From Diadema setosum (taxonomy: Eukaryota; Echinodermata; Echinoidea; Diadematoida; Diadematidae): a stretch of DNA of 64,000 nucleotides. The stretch covers positions 32,289,041 to 32,353,040 of the forward strand of contig CM067069.1 in the NCBI GenBank assembly GCA_033980235.1, in the 5' to 3' direction. A model generated the notes under the pieces. It was given only the letters and a program-made list of their open reading frames with translations. It ran no database searches and was not told where the DNA came from. Both the position numbers and the translations under genes were made by a program. This document shows, one piece after another, positions 46,068 to 58,247 of the stretch; position 1 is the stretch's first letter; every line of letters begins with the position of its first letter.

Positions 46068-46118
<51 letters not shown>
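46068..46118. repeat. (TG)n microsatellite
   Basis: About 24 uninterrupted TG units. Confidence 0.95.
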
Positions 46119-46269
46119 TATCGGTTTGGTTGAACTCATACATGTTTCACTCCATAGAAATGCTGATATAAATGAACACCAAAGAAAAATGGGGAACTCA
46201 TCACGAACAAATTGCACTACGGACGTCAAAAATTAGGCTATTTTGCAACTTTTCAATTCTGACTTTACT

Positions 46270-46560
46270 TCATATTTGTAAGCATATTTGTAAATGATTT
46301 TCACCTACCTCTATCTCGTACTTCTTTTTATCAAAGATCTATCATTTACATTGGTCCTACCCTGTGGAATTCTCTCCCCTGTGCAATTCGTAATGCTAAC
46401 TCTTTGAATACGTTTAAATCTGGTTACAAAAAAGCTCTTCTCAATAATTACAGCCAAATTTATTAAGGTAAGGAGTATGTTTTTTTATCCCCTATGTATC
46501 GAGACATCCTGTATTATTGTCATTTTATGTTTTGCTTTGTCTTGTCTTGTCCTGTTCTAA
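46270..46560 (+). mobile_element. LINE 3' fragment (ORF2 C-terminus and 3' tail)
   Basis: One frame reads YIGPTLWNSLPCAIRNANSL, then NTFKSGYKKALLNNYSQIY and a stop near 46465. This is the standard end of many LINE ORF2 proteins. A CTTGTCTTGTCCTG-rich 3' tail follows. Strongly 5' truncated. Confidence 0.75.
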
Positions 46561-48079
46561 CGTTTTTACTTTCATTGGAACACATTATATAAAAAATCTA
46601 AATTGAGTGAATTATTCTAGGTCAGCTATAAATAAGGGACATCTCCTTTCTGGCTGCTACCTACCATAGCATATTTGTTAACCTATGTACGTGTAATTGT
46701 CAATCTATTTATTAGGTGATACGCTATCAGCGTATCACCTATTGTGATTGTCAAAATCTCTCTTTATTTTTAGGTGATACGCTATCAGCGTATCACCTAT
46801 TGTGATTGTCAAAATCTCTCTTTATTTTTTTTTATTCTTCTTTCTTTCTGGACAATTTTGTGTCGTCAATATCTCAACAATGACATTACGGAATGACATG
46901 AAATTTTCAGTCAACATGTCTCATAACAATATCTAGCCACAATAAGGTTTTCATGACAGTAACATATCTATGACTTCATTTAGGCGCCATTTTGTGATTT
47001 TCGGACCTTGTCACATGATCGATCATAACTTCATAACTAGATGTCATTTCTGCATCATTTTCGGTGGACATAAAGTTCAGGTCACGCTCTATCTTACTTC
47101 TTAACGCTAGTTACCCAGGTCTTCATTACGCGCGCGTTCGCGCGCGTCAAAATTTTTAAAGGCTCAAAACGACTTCCCAATGGGAAATCTCGAAGTTTCA
47201 GACAATTTTAAGCGTTTCAAACATTTTCTCGCGTGCGCGTCCGTCCGCGCAATTTCTCGCGCAGAGGGCGTAACCAACATGAAAATGCAATTTTTTTGAC
47301 TGATTTGAATTCCTGATACTTTGAGTAACAATATCCACTAATTTCCGATCGATGTTGACCTATAACAAAGGAATGCACTGGCGTCAAAGTTGAAATTCCG
47401 CGCGCGCGTCTTTCTGCAAATATAGTGAAAAAACATGTCTTTGTTTATTTCGCCATAGCTCTTTAAATCGTCCGTTGACCCGATATTTCTATTGCATATT
47501 ACAAAAGCATATGAATTGTAAATAACATTCCAAGTATCAATATTGCCAGGCAAACGCGATGACGTGATCATATCGTCACTTTGAATAAAAAAAGTGGAAT
47601 TGATTTTTTTGAGGTACTGTTTCTGACATTCATTTGCTCGTATCTCTGTTGTTTAAGCTCAATATTATCCCAAATTCACATATGTTGTACTTTAAACATT
47701 TGCCTTTCAAGTCCATGTCATGGTTTTGCAATTTGATGACGTCATCATACTTTAAATTGTGATTAAAAGTAAAGATGCAAAATCGGACAAGTTTACGTGT
47801 TATGTCTATGGGAGGTGATTTTTTTTAAAACCATGCATTGACTTGACAACGTTTAAGCACCTTTATCTCAGCTGATTTTGCTTTATTTCCTCTGAAATTT
47901 AAGTATGTTGTAGCTGAGACAATAAGCTGCAGTAATCATGCATTTTGTTCTTTGAAATCTTCTCATGAGGTTGACAATTTTGCAGTTTAAAACTGAAAAT
48001 GAGAATGGAATGTGGACGAATCGATTCCTGATTCATCTTTCACATACATAAGTTTACGTTCCTCATATTTTCTCGTCGA

Positions 48080-48166
48080 GACGTATGGCCGAGTGGTTAA
48101 AGGCGCCGTCTCAGAGACGTGAGGTTGCACTCGTGCGGGTTCGAACCCCACAAGATCACGAAACAA
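48080..48166 (+). other. tRNA-Leu/Ser-like pseudo-tRNA in copy A
   Basis: A box TGGCCGAGTGG, a possible 7-base loop CTCAGAG that would show anticodon CAG (Leu), a long variable arm (GGTTGCACTCGTGC) and B box GGTTCGAACCC. The anticodon stem pairs poorly and I cannot form an acceptor stem, so it is a relic or captured promoter rather than a working gene. The matching sequence in the third unit (52226) has lost about ten bases of the variable arm. Confidence 0.55.
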
Positions 48167-48699
48167 AATACCTAGCTATTTTACTTTTTTTTTTCTTCAA
48201 TGGTGTATTACACATTCGTCCATGTAGAAATTACGTTCGTATATAAACGCACCTATACAAACACACACACACACACACACAGACACACAATATCCCTCTG
48301 TTTTGTGTTGGAGACCACATTACTTCGACTGCTGCAAAATGTTGCATCCTGACTCTGTCAAACCGATCATAGTATGTAATGACGACAACGGAGGTGTTGT
48401 ACTTTGAGCAATTGTCTTTCAAGTCCATGTCATTGTTTTGTACTTTGATGACGTCATCAAACTGAAAATTGTGATTAAAGGCAAGGTATCAAAATCAGCC
48501 GATTATAGGTTTTATGTGTGCGGGACGTATTTTTCCGAAATTGCCAGAAATGGCACAGCGACCTCAGTCGTTACAGGGCCGCATTTCCTTCTAGCAATGC
48601 AATACATGTTCACGCGGCCACGATTGTTGAGTGGGCATTGACTTTTTCCCCCTGTAAATATCTAAACATTTTTTTTTTTTTGCCTTACCGTTTCCGTGG

Positions 48700-48760
48700 A
48701 TGTCTCGTGGCCGAGTGGTTAGAGAAACCGTTTTGCATGCACGCTCAATATAACTTCAAA
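48700..48760 (+). other. partial tRNA-Ser-like A-box region
   Basis: CGTGGCCGAGTGGTTAGAGAAACCG keeps the A box and D arm of a class II tRNA. No B box follows within the normal distance. A homologous copy lies at 52847. Confidence 0.5.
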
Positions 48761-48862
48761 GTGCCTATATCACATTCTTTTCTTTGTCGATAACAGATGA
48801 CCGACATCTGATGACCCCAGGCGTATCACCTAACTCGTCAGCGTGACGAGTTTCATGTCTCG

Positions 48863-51800
48863 TTTTTTATTCTTCTTTCTTTCTGGACAATTTTGTGTCG
48901 TCAATATCTCAACAATGACATTACGGAATGACATGAAATTTTCAGTCAACATGTCTCATAACAATATCTAGCCACAATAAGGTTTTCATGACAGTAACAT
49001 ATCTATGACGTCATCTAGGCGCCATTTTGTGATTTTCGGACCTTGTCACATGATCGATCATAACTTCATAACTAGATGTCATTTCTGCATCATTTTCGGT
49101 GGACATAAAGTTCAGGTCACGTTCTATCTTACTTTTTAACGCTAGTTACCCAGGTCTTCATTACGCGCGCGTACGGGCGCGTCAAAATTTTTAGGGGGTT
49201 AAAACGACTTCCCAATGGGAAATCTCGAAGTTTCAGACAATTTTAAGCGTTTCAAACATTTTCTCGCGTGCGCGTCCGTCCGCGCAATTTCGCGCGCAGA
49301 GGGCGTAACCAACATGAAAATGCAATTTTTTTGACTGATTTGGATTCCTGATACTTTGAGTAACAATATCCACTGATTTCCGATCGATGTTGACCTATAA
49401 CAAAGGAATGCACTGGCGTCAAAGTTGAAATTCCGCGCGCGCGTCTTTCTGCAAATATAGTGAAAAAACATGTCTTTGTTTATTTCGCCATAGCTCTTTA
49501 AATCGTCCGTTGACCCGATATTTCTATTGCATATTACAAAAGCATATGAATTGTAAATAACATTCCTAGTATCAATATTGCCAGGAAAACGCGATGAAGT
49601 GATCATATCGTCATTCTGAATAAAAAAAGTGGAATTGATTTTTTTGAGGTACTGTTTCTGACATTCATTTGCTCGTATCTCTGTTGTTTAAGCTCAATAT
49701 TATCCCAAATTCACATATGTTGTTCTTTAAACATTTGCCTTTCAAGTCCATGTGTTGGTTTTGAAATTTGATGACGTCATCATACTTTAAATTGTGATTA
49801 AAAGTAAAGATGCAAAATCGGACAAGTTTACGTGTTATGTCTATGGGAGGTGATTTTTTTTAAAAGCATGCATTGACTTAACAACGTTTAAGCACCTTTA
49901 TCTCATCTGATTTTGTTTCATTTCCTCTGAAACATACATATGTTGTAGCTGACACAATAAGCTTTAGTAATCATGCATTTTATGTTTTCAAATCTCCTCA
50001 TCAGGTTGGTAATTTTGTAGTTTAAAACTGAAAATGAGAATGCAATCTGTATGGAACGATTCCCAATTTTTTTTGCAACTATACATTGATCGAATCCACG
50101 CTGCCACTTGTGGGAAGATGAATAGCGCCATCACAAGGCAACAAACTCGCGATGGTATTTAAATTTAAGTTTTGCACTCGGTCTTCAGGACAGCCATGTG
50201 GCAGAATCGGTTAGCGCGCTGGTTGTTCATAACGCCATACCGGAAGGCGAGAGGTTCGACTCCCGCAGGACTTTTATCCGTTCTTTCTTTTTTTCTCTTT
50301 TTTTCGGCAGTTCAGCTTTACTCCGATGTCATTTATCGTATTATTTTATCAAGTGTACGTAACCCGTGAACACGGCTGCTCTATTTCCCTTGTTTTGTAT
50401 TGGAGTTTGGAGATTGGGTTTACTTCATTAATTTTGTCACACTTAATGTTGTAAATTGCCCCTTGTTACTGTGTCCCGCTTACCACCTTTCGTTTGCTCT
50501 TTCCTTTTCTCTTCATTGGTTATTGTTATACTGTAACAGGATAGGTGGTAGGAACATGTACTTTTAAATAACTGGCAGGAATGGGAGCTGAATTGATTAA
50601 CTCTAGTCCAGGTGTATGGCGTCTCGCTCATCTCTTTGAAATTCCAGGTTGTTATTGTTTGACCCAATAACGGAGTTGTAGACAGGTTTTATGTTGCTAT
50701 AGAGGTATCTTGTGCAACATGAATAGAAGGCATCACTGTTTAGTAGTAGTAATGAACTTTTTCATGTTTTAAATGATATAAAGATATGAATTTCATATCC
50801 AATCTTCGGGACAGCCGTGTGGCTTTATAGTCGCTTAGCGCGCTGCATGGTCATTATGCACTACCTTAGGACGAGATGTTCGGGACCCGCAGGACGCTAT
50901 TATTTTTTTTTCTCTCTCTCTTTCTTTGTTTTTCTTTTGGCAGTTCAGCTTCATTCCGATGTCATTACCCCACGACACACAGTCACTCAAGTTCCCTTTT
51001 TTTGTCGGAGGCTGGAGGTTGGATTTGCTTCATTTATCATACGTAATGTTGTAAATTGCCCTTGGTATACAATGCCCCGCTTGCCACCTTTCGTTTTCTC
51101 TTTCCTTTTCTCTACGTTTGTTCCTGTTACACTGCACAAGACAGGTCGGAAAATAATTTACATAACTCAACTGGAGCAGGAATGGCAACTGAATAAATTA
51201 ATTCTAGGCCAGGTGTATGGCGTCTCGCTCGTCTCTTTGAAATTCCAGGTTGTTATTGTTTGACCCAATAACGGAATTGTAGACAGGTTTTATTTCGCTA
51301 TAGAGGTATCTTGTGCCACATGAGGAGAAAGCATCACTGTTTAGTAGTAGTAATGAACTTTTTCATGTCCCTCCTTGTCAATTATAGTGTGTTCAAAGGG
51401 GTTGTGTGTCTATCTGCCAAAGAAAAGGAAAACCTTATTTTAGTCATGGCTGTTTCTCTATACGTAGCCGTAGGTAATGAGTGTTGTTGGTATCTGAGCA
51501 GTGAATAACACAGCATCAGGCTAAAATCCCCCTTAGTTATACGCGCTAAGCGTTCAATTTGATATATCTTTATTATTTTATGTAGTCAATCACTGCTAAT
51601 GGAGTTACAGAATTATGTTATGACACCTTTCACTGAAAGTTTGTAAAGCAAAGTTTATGTACAAGGCAAGCAATTGTACATGAATGATACCAATCATTTC
51701 AGAGGGAAATTATGGTATACCTAAATGTAAGGGTATCATTGCTTTGGAATTGCTGAGACAATAATGTTGGCACGAGGGCTTCCACATCTAATAACTGATC

Positions 51801-51889
51801 CCTTTGAAGATGTGTCGGTCACGGGTGATCGTCATGATTCATCTTTCACGTAGAAGCTTCAGTTCCACACTCTTGGTTCGAGAAGACTT
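48863..51889 (+). mobile_element. copy B of the Helentron-like unit, 5' portion plus inserted duplication
   Basis: From 48863 the sequence repeats copy A from 46829 (TTCTTCTTTCTTTCTGGACA onward) nearly base for base to about 50070. It then departs into a tandemly duplicated segment with tRNA-like heads (50183-51370) that copy A lacks. It begins directly where copy A ends, without the 5' palindromes. Confidence 0.65.
50183..51370 (+). repeat. about 610-bp tandem duplication with tRNA-like heads
   Basis: Unit 1 starts GTCTTCAGGACAGCCATGTGGC (50183) and unit 2 TCTTCGGGACAGCCGTGTGGC (50801). They share GTTCAGCTT, TCCGATGTCATT, GTAAATTGCCC, CCACCTTTCGTTT, GGCGTCTCGCTC and TTTGACCCAATAACGGA in order. 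Unit 1 keeps A-box-like TGGCAGAATCGGTTAGCGCG and B-box-like GGTTCGACTCC (tRNA-Ile-like). In unit 2 both are decayed. Confidence 0.8.
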
Positions 51890-52996
51890 ACCATCATACT
51901 TCAAATTGTTATTAAAGGTAAAGACTCAAAATCAGACAAGTTTACGTGTTATGTCTATGGGACGTGTTTTTTTTTAATGTGCATTGACTTGACAACGTTT
52001 AAGCACCTTTATCTCAGCTGATTTTGCTTCATTTCCTCTGAAACTTTAGTATGTTGTAGCTGAGACAATAAGCTGCAGTAATCATGCATTTTATTCTTTG
52101 AAATCTCCTCATCAGTTTGACAATTTTGCAGCTAAAAACTGAAAATGAAAATGGAATGTGGACAAAACGATTCCTCATGTATCTTTCACATACATAAGTT
52201 TACGTTCCCCATATTTTCTCGTCGAGACGTCTGGCCGAGTGGTTAAAGGCGACGTCTCAGAGACGTGAGGTTACGGGTTCGAACCCCCACAAGATCACGA
52301 AACAAAATATTTAGCTATTTTACTTTTTTTTCTTCAATTTTGTATTACATATTCGTCCATGCAGAAATCACGTTCGTATATAAACGCACCTATACACACA
52401 CACAGACACACACACACGCCATATCCCTCTTTTTTATGTGTTGGAGACCACATTGCTTCGACTGCAGCAAAATTTTGCAGGTTGACTTTGTCAAACCGAT
52501 CATAGTATGTAATGACGACGACTGAGGTGTTGTACTTTGAACAATTGTCTTTCAAGACGATGTCATTGTTTTGTAATTTGATGACGTCATTACACTGAAA
52601 ATTGTGATTAAAGCCATGGTATCAAAACCAGCCGATTATAGGCTTTATGTCTGCGGGACGTATTTTTCCCAAGTTGCCAGAAGTGGCATAGCGACCTCAG
52701 TCGTTACAAGGCCGCTTTTCCGTCTAGCAATGCAATAGATGTTCACACGGCCACGTTAGTTGAGTGGGCATTGACTTTCCCCCTGTTATATCTATACATT
52801 GTTTTTTTTTTGTCTTACCATTTCCGTGGATGACCCGTGGCCGAGTGGTTACAGAAACGGTTTCGCATGCACGCTCAATATAACTTCAAGGTGCCTATAT
52901 CACATTCTTTTCTTTGTCGATCACAGATAACTTTCATCTGATGACCCCAAGCGTATCACCTAACTCGTCCTCAATGTGACGAGTTTTCATGTCTCG
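51890..52996 (+). mobile_element. third, 5'-partial copy of the Helentron-like unit
   Basis: It repeats the 3' half of copy A (47740-48862): the TGAAAATG..AATGGAATGTGGAC block, the Leu/Ser-like pseudo-tRNA (52226-52300), the partial A-box region (52847), GCGTATCACC at 52951 and the end hairpin ACTCGTC...GACGAGT (52963-52985) with a longer 8-base loop. It ends at about 52996 with the same GTCTCG terminus. Confidence 0.65.
52226..52300 (+). other. tRNA-Leu-like pseudo-tRNA in the third unit
   Basis: TGGCCGAGTGG and GGTTCGAACCC boxes, with ACGT/ACGT pairing around loop CTCAGAG (anticodon position CAG). The variable arm is shortened compared with 48080. Confidence 0.5.
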
Positions 52997-53258
52997 TGTA
53001 TTTTTGTTCCTTTTCACTGTCTTACTGAAATGTTTGTAATCATATCCGAATATTGATATATGTAATCGTTTTTAATATGTTCCTTGCTTTGGTGAAATAA
53101 AGAAACTTGAAACCTCCATGTATTCGACAATCATAACAAGTATGGTATCATTTTAAAGAGAATTAAACAATCCTTGTGTGGTACTAAGCACAAATGAATC
53201 ATTTCTAAGGAAAGATGAGAAATGATTGATCAAACTCAGATTTCCAAACTTTTTTGAA

Positions 53259-53262
<4 letters not shown>

Positions 53263-53315
<53 letters not shown>
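53263..53315. repeat. (TA)n microsatellite
   Basis: About 26 TA units. Confidence 0.95.
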
Positions 53316-53316
<1 letters not shown>

Positions 53317-53424
53317 CCGAATTATTAGTATTTAATATCATAGACATGATACTCATAATTTGTGCACTTTTAAGGACAATCTTCTCTTACACATTCTGAC
53401 ATGTTAAACAAAAGTAACATTGGG

Positions 53425-53545
53425 AGACAGAGCATTTGCCTGTGCAGCTCTCTGGGATGATTTACCATTAGAAGTCCGAAATCCCCAACTGTAGCAGTTT
53501 TTTTAAATCACGACTCAAAACACATATTTTCATTTAACTGGTCAT
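53425..53545 (+). mobile_element. LINE C-terminal fragment
   Basis: The reading GDRAFACAALWDDLPLEVRNPQL is the common GDRAFSxAAPxLWNxLPxxIR segment of LINE ORF2 C-termini. It is followed by a stop and a frame change. Isolated scrap. Confidence 0.65.
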
Positions 53546-53639
53546 TATCATCGAGCACATCAGAAGCTTTTACAGCACAGACGAATGTATGTCTATAGGT
53601 TTGGTGCTTTATACATTGATATATTATTACATATACATG

Positions 53640-54300
53640 CTCATAACATGATGTATTATAAGATGATTTGTGTCCATATTGGTCCACTCATCTTATAGGC
53701 TTGTGAATAGACTGAAAATGCATAATTGAAAAAAGATTAGGTTACCATGTTATTCAGGATTTCTCCTTCTTTGGTATTCCAAGGCTTTTTTGTTATTTAC
53801 TACTCCACTCTATTATTATGATTATTCAAAAGAAATCAAATAAAATAATTGTTTATCAGTACCTTCGATTGGCATGAGCCGAAAAGATTAACTCACCTAT
53901 AATCGGCTTATGAATAAACTGAGAATGCATTAAGAAAGATAGATAAGGTTACCATGTTATTCATGATTTCTCTTTCTTTGATATTTCATGGCTTTGTTTT
54001 TTGTTTAATTGCTCCATTCTATTATTACCAAAAAGAAATAGAATAAATAATTGTTTATCAGTACCTTCGATTGGCATTATATAGACGTAGCGTGAAATGT
54101 TCACTCACCTTATCAGCTTAGGATTAGGATTAATATGCTGATGCATTATTAAAGGATATATAAGATTATCATGTTAATCTCGTTTTCTATTTTTTTCCCA
54201 TCAAGGGGATTAGATAATTGTTTATGAGTACCTCCGACTGGCATTAGCCTAAATAAGGCATCATGTTATTCTTGTTTTCTCTTTCTTTGGCATCTCTGTT
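53640..54300 (+). repeat. diverged relatives of the 1.3-kb tandem unit, roughly four 170-240-bp sub-copies
   Basis: GGTTACCATGTTATTC, TTCTTTGGTATTCCAAGGC and CAGTACCTTCGATTGGCAT recur at about 53740-53880, 53945-54075 and 54165-54290. These match the words of the 40.7-44.1-kb repeat in the same order. Confidence 0.6.
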
Positions 54301-55197
54301 TTTTGTTTGTTTGTTTGTTTTTTTGTTTGTTTGTTTGCTGTTTGCTTACCCCACTCTATATTTCTTCGTAATTTCAAGGTAACGTGCAATTTTCAGCACA
54401 TTACCTATAGTACTGCCACTTCTTTGAATTTTCACACTTCTCTCTGCTTACCTGAATCCAAGTGAGATCTTCCGACCGACCAGTTGGTAAGTGCACGATC
54501 ATTCTTAATGCTCTTAGGATGTTTTGTTTTGTTTTGTTTGTTTGTTTTTTTGTTTTTTTTTGTTTTTTTTTGCTTTTGAGTCAGGACAGGAATGTTCTAA
54601 TCTGTGACAGACTAACATAGAAACTTGGATGTATGAAATATTGGAATTTTTTCATTTGCCTGCTGAGATTGGCAAGGTCTTTACCATTTTCATCTTAAAA
54701 GTTTTGTGCAAATTTCCAGAACTGAAATATTGCATGAGGTGATTTCAAATTGCGTTGGAAACATAATAGTGTGGGAATTCACTGTAACCTTTTTCGGTAG
54801 AGCAGGACAAATACAGTACCAGAATCTGCTGAGAGCCACGATAAGAATTCCGAGAATACTATTTTTACATCATTTTTGATCGTCCTTGTAGTGACCGTAC
54901 AACTCTTTAAGGTTGCGCAAAACAAAACCAGAGGATAATAAAGAAACACTGTATGAGGAGATCCTGTATTAAGATATCAAAAAAATAGCGCTTTAGCAGT
55001 GCATTAATTGCCACGTTCAACTTTGCATGAATGGTAATCAGCCATAACGTTTCGGGATCCACATAACAGGCCCAATATAGAAAAGTAAATGATGCCATCT
55101 TCGTTAATGTTTCAGCGTTGTTCAGCACAGCGTTGCTCAGCATAGTAGGCCTATAATATTCCAAGACCCTGGTGGCTTTCTTTGCTCTGTGTTAAGC
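54301..55197. other. no gene recognised; T/G-rich tract at 54300-54570
   Basis: GTTT repeats at 54307-54340 and 54519-54570. The remainder is AT-rich without a recognised feature. Confidence 0.45.
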
Positions 55198-55566
55198 GTT
55201 AAAGGTCCAGTTTACCTTTGGGAGCAGTGATTTCAAAAATGTTGAAGACATCACATTTGATGCATATGTGTAGGTCTGTTGTATCATAAAACATTCTACT
55301 ATATGAAATATTTGCAATAAAACCTAAAATATAAGGAGATATCAGGGTTTTTTTTCAATAAACCGTAACTGTATACGGTTTAGTCTGGAAACATTTTTAT
55401 TATAACTATTGTTCACATTTTGTGTATTTAACAACACTTAACATCGATTATACGGATTCAAATTTTGACAGTGGTTGTTTCTATTCCTAACTCACATTTT
55501 AGAACTATTTTAAAGCACTAATGCTGGGTTTTTGTTTCATCTGCAAATGGTAAATTATGCCTTTAA
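55198..55566. mobile_element. MITE with about 26-bp imperfect TIRs
   Basis: TTAAAGGTCCAGTTTACCTTTGG on the left is roughly inverted at the right end (CCATTT/GGTAAATTATGCCTTTAA). The interior is AT-rich and non-coding. Confidence 0.6.
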
Positions 55567-55720
55567 AGGACAAGTTCACCTTTATATACATGCGGATAAA
55601 GTGAATGCAGCCATGTCATTATAACACATTAGTAAAAATCATAATTTAAGAGAAATCGGATAATCCGTTCAAAAGTTATGAATTTTTAAATCATTTGTGC
55701 AGTCACTGATTACCCTCGCC
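55564..55720 (+). repeat. GGACAAGTTCACC-family dispersed repeat
   Basis: TAAAGGACAAGTTCACCTTTATA, GTGAATGCAGCCATG and AAATCGGATAATCCGTTCAAA. One end is missing. Related to 15040-15260. Confidence 0.55.
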
Positions 55721-55851
55721 TGTGAATCAATCTTACACGATATACAGAGGCTGTGGAACAGGGGTAGGGGCTGATAGGCTGATCACCCCCTCCCCTTCCT
55801 TCCCAAGCAATACACACACAGTGATAGTTTGTGACTATAAAAGAACATAGG

Positions 55852-55893
<42 letters not shown>

Positions 55894-57479
55894 CTGAACA
55901 ATTAAGCCAAAACCACACCAAATCTAAAAAATTGGAATTACTCAAAATCAGTTATCCTACCTTGAAGATTATAATTCAAGCTTTGATATGAGCCCAATAT
56001 TATCAGGATTTTCCCAGATGAACAAGTTTTCACTCACAGCTGAAGTTTGCCATGTCCAGAGCAGCGAACGTCCGTGATAAATAATACTGCACATATGTTT
56101 AAATACCATTAAACATAGTATGCAACGATCTGGTACAGTTCCGAATAACGAAATATCTTAAGGGCTGTACGTATGTGTTGGCAGAATATTAAGCTTGTTC
56201 TCTTAAACTGTACGTTATGGTTATTGATGATTTAACTTAGTTCGTTATTCGTGTCAAAATATTACTCTTTCGCTAAAGACCTTTTCCAATTTACGCGCAT
56301 TTCACACACATACGCACACACACACACTCACACACACACACACACACACAACACAACGATATTTTGATCTCTTATTTCACTATCATACTTTAATCCTTAC
56401 TCCAAATAATGAGATCTTGAATAAACATTACCAATTCTCAATTATAAAATCTCTCCTTGATAAACGTACAAATGAACGTGTAATCTCAGTGACGTACTCC
56501 ATTAATACTGTAAAAATATAACGCCTCGTCGATAATGTTCCATCGAGCAAATCAGTGAACTCCATTTTTGTAAATGTACACTTCAGGTTAAACGGTTGTT
56601 CAAAGGATCAAATGAAATGTCATGTCTTGTTGGTTGCAAGCAGGCCATCGGTAACCTCTGAAAATTGAAAAAAAAAAAAAACTATTTTCCACACACATCG
56701 TTCACAAAATCATGAACAAAGTAAATTGAATGACGTCATGACAACATAGTTTTATCATAAATCTCGATGTCTTTAACTGAAGATCGGTTACTAACCCCCA
56801 AGTCCGTATGAATGCAAAAAAAAAAAAAAAAAGAAAGAAGATCTCACTGAGAGTTGACTGATTTCGTCTTAAATTTGATATCTCATGTATACAATGCAAA
56901 ATTTGTTTGTAACAAACACGTTCACAGTTGATTATGACACAGAATTCACAAAGAAAAAGAAAAGACTGTGCTCCGTTATCGAAATACGAAGTTTAGCTGC
57001 GGAGGGCAAACCCTTCACGTTTTAGTTTGTAAGACTAAATCCCTCTGCGTTTACTCCTTTTGTTACACACTGCTTACAAAGGAGAATTTTTGTTTTCGTA
57101 TTAGTCAGAAATGATACAGGGTTTGTTACTCCGAAGTTTCATCACAACTCAACAGATTACGTCCACATAACTTAGATGGATGTTTGTGACTTCGACATTA
57201 TACAGTATGGTTTGTTGTAACGAAATTTTGTTGCACGTTATTTCAGAGGCTCGTTATCTACACAGCATGTCAATTGAGTAATACTTATCGTGTAATCATG
57301 AAGCTTTTATATTCGGTGAATGATAGGAATCTTGGAATTTTAATGGAAGGTTTGTGTGTTGGAACATGAAATAGGGTTCATAATCCAAATGCGGAGACAC
57401 AAATTTACAACCAAAGCGTCCAGATTTAGAAACGTATGATACCGTTTTCACCTAAACGAATATCAAGCCCATTCCACTT
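55721..57479. other. no gene recognised; (TA)n at 55854-55888, (CA)n at 56308-56350
   Basis: AT-rich with two microsatellites. GCGAACGTCCGTGAT (56064) is the 36.46-kb motif in inverse. No exon was recognised. Confidence 0.45.
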
Positions 57480-57690
57480 TTAGAATAACTGACCTTAAGA
57501 TTAGTGAACCTTAATATTGAATTTTCGGATTACGAAACTTTCGGAATAAGAACTTTTTTTAATGAGGAAACTCCTGAATTACCAACTTTTTTTTTTCATT
57601 TTCGGATTAAAAAAGATTTGGACTTATGAATCCAGGGAATAACAGACATTCAGAGTAACGAATCTTTGGAAGAGCGAACGTATATACCCA
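57480..57690. repeat. diverged foldback-family sequence (GGAATAACGAA words)
   Basis: TTTTCGGATTACGAAAC, TTTCGGAATAAGAAC and AGAGTAACGAATC recur, as in the element at 6078-6280, but without clean ends or a duplication. Confidence 0.5.
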
Positions 57691-58013
57691 TGATATGTCA
57701 GATTCAGAACACGGTCAGATTATAGATGCCACGTACCTTAAAAAAAAGGCATATCATTGCTTTGAAAAATAAATAGTATTGTGAAAATAATAACGTTTTT
57801 TACCTCATTTTTTTTTTTGCTTTTTAAGTCCTTGTCAAATGCAAAATCAAAAAGTCAACCAGCCCATATATTTCCTGAAGGAAATTTACCAAGCTTTGAG
57901 ATGACATGAAAGAAACTGATTTCTAAGGTCATCCTGATAATATTATGTTCTAAGTGAAAGAGTGTCATAAGGTGCGAAAATTGAGAATTGTAAATCGTTC
58001 GAAGTTCTCACCG
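57688..58013 (+). repeat. dispersed repeat R, copy 2, immediately upstream of the lectin gene
   Basis: It matches 40365-40675 end to end. It stops about 235 bases before the lectin start codon, so it may contribute promoter or 5' sequence. Confidence 0.85.
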
Positions 58014-58247
58014 ATCCAAGAGAAAATAGAGATGAAAAACCACAACAAATTTGTTTTTTCTTTCGAAAAGGTTTTCGTCCTAATAGATAAATTCCATCTT
58101 ATGTGGGAAGGAATAAGCACCATTAATGACAATGAGTCTGATTATTTCGCTTTATTTTGTTTTTGTTTGTTTGTTCGTTGTTTGTGTGTTTTCGTTTTTA
58201 ATGGCCATCGTCCCTTTTTGTTTTCTTTCTCTAGAAATCGCACGAGA

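Larger units (their letters stand above)
46714..48862 (+). mobile_element. Helentron/HINE-like element, copy A
   Basis: It starts with a 58-base unit present twice (46714 and 46772). Each holds a palindrome with arms AGGTGATACGC and GCGTATCACCT around TATCA. Near the 3' end GCGTATCACC recurs (48821), followed by a hairpin ACTCGTCA-GCG-TGACGAGT (48833-48851) and an 11-base terminus ending about 48862. Inverted motifs near both ends plus a 3' hairpin just inside the terminus is the layout described for Helentrons and their non-autonomous HINEs. No Rep or helicase is present. The body contains a class-II-tRNA-like module (48080) and a partial one (48708). The family assignment is inference. Confidence 0.6.

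Noticed and set aside
48080..48166. Functional tRNA-Leu(CAG)
   Set aside because: Boxes and a CAG loop are present, but no acceptor stem and only a weak anticodon stem can be formed; the sequence recurs as part of a transposon unit.
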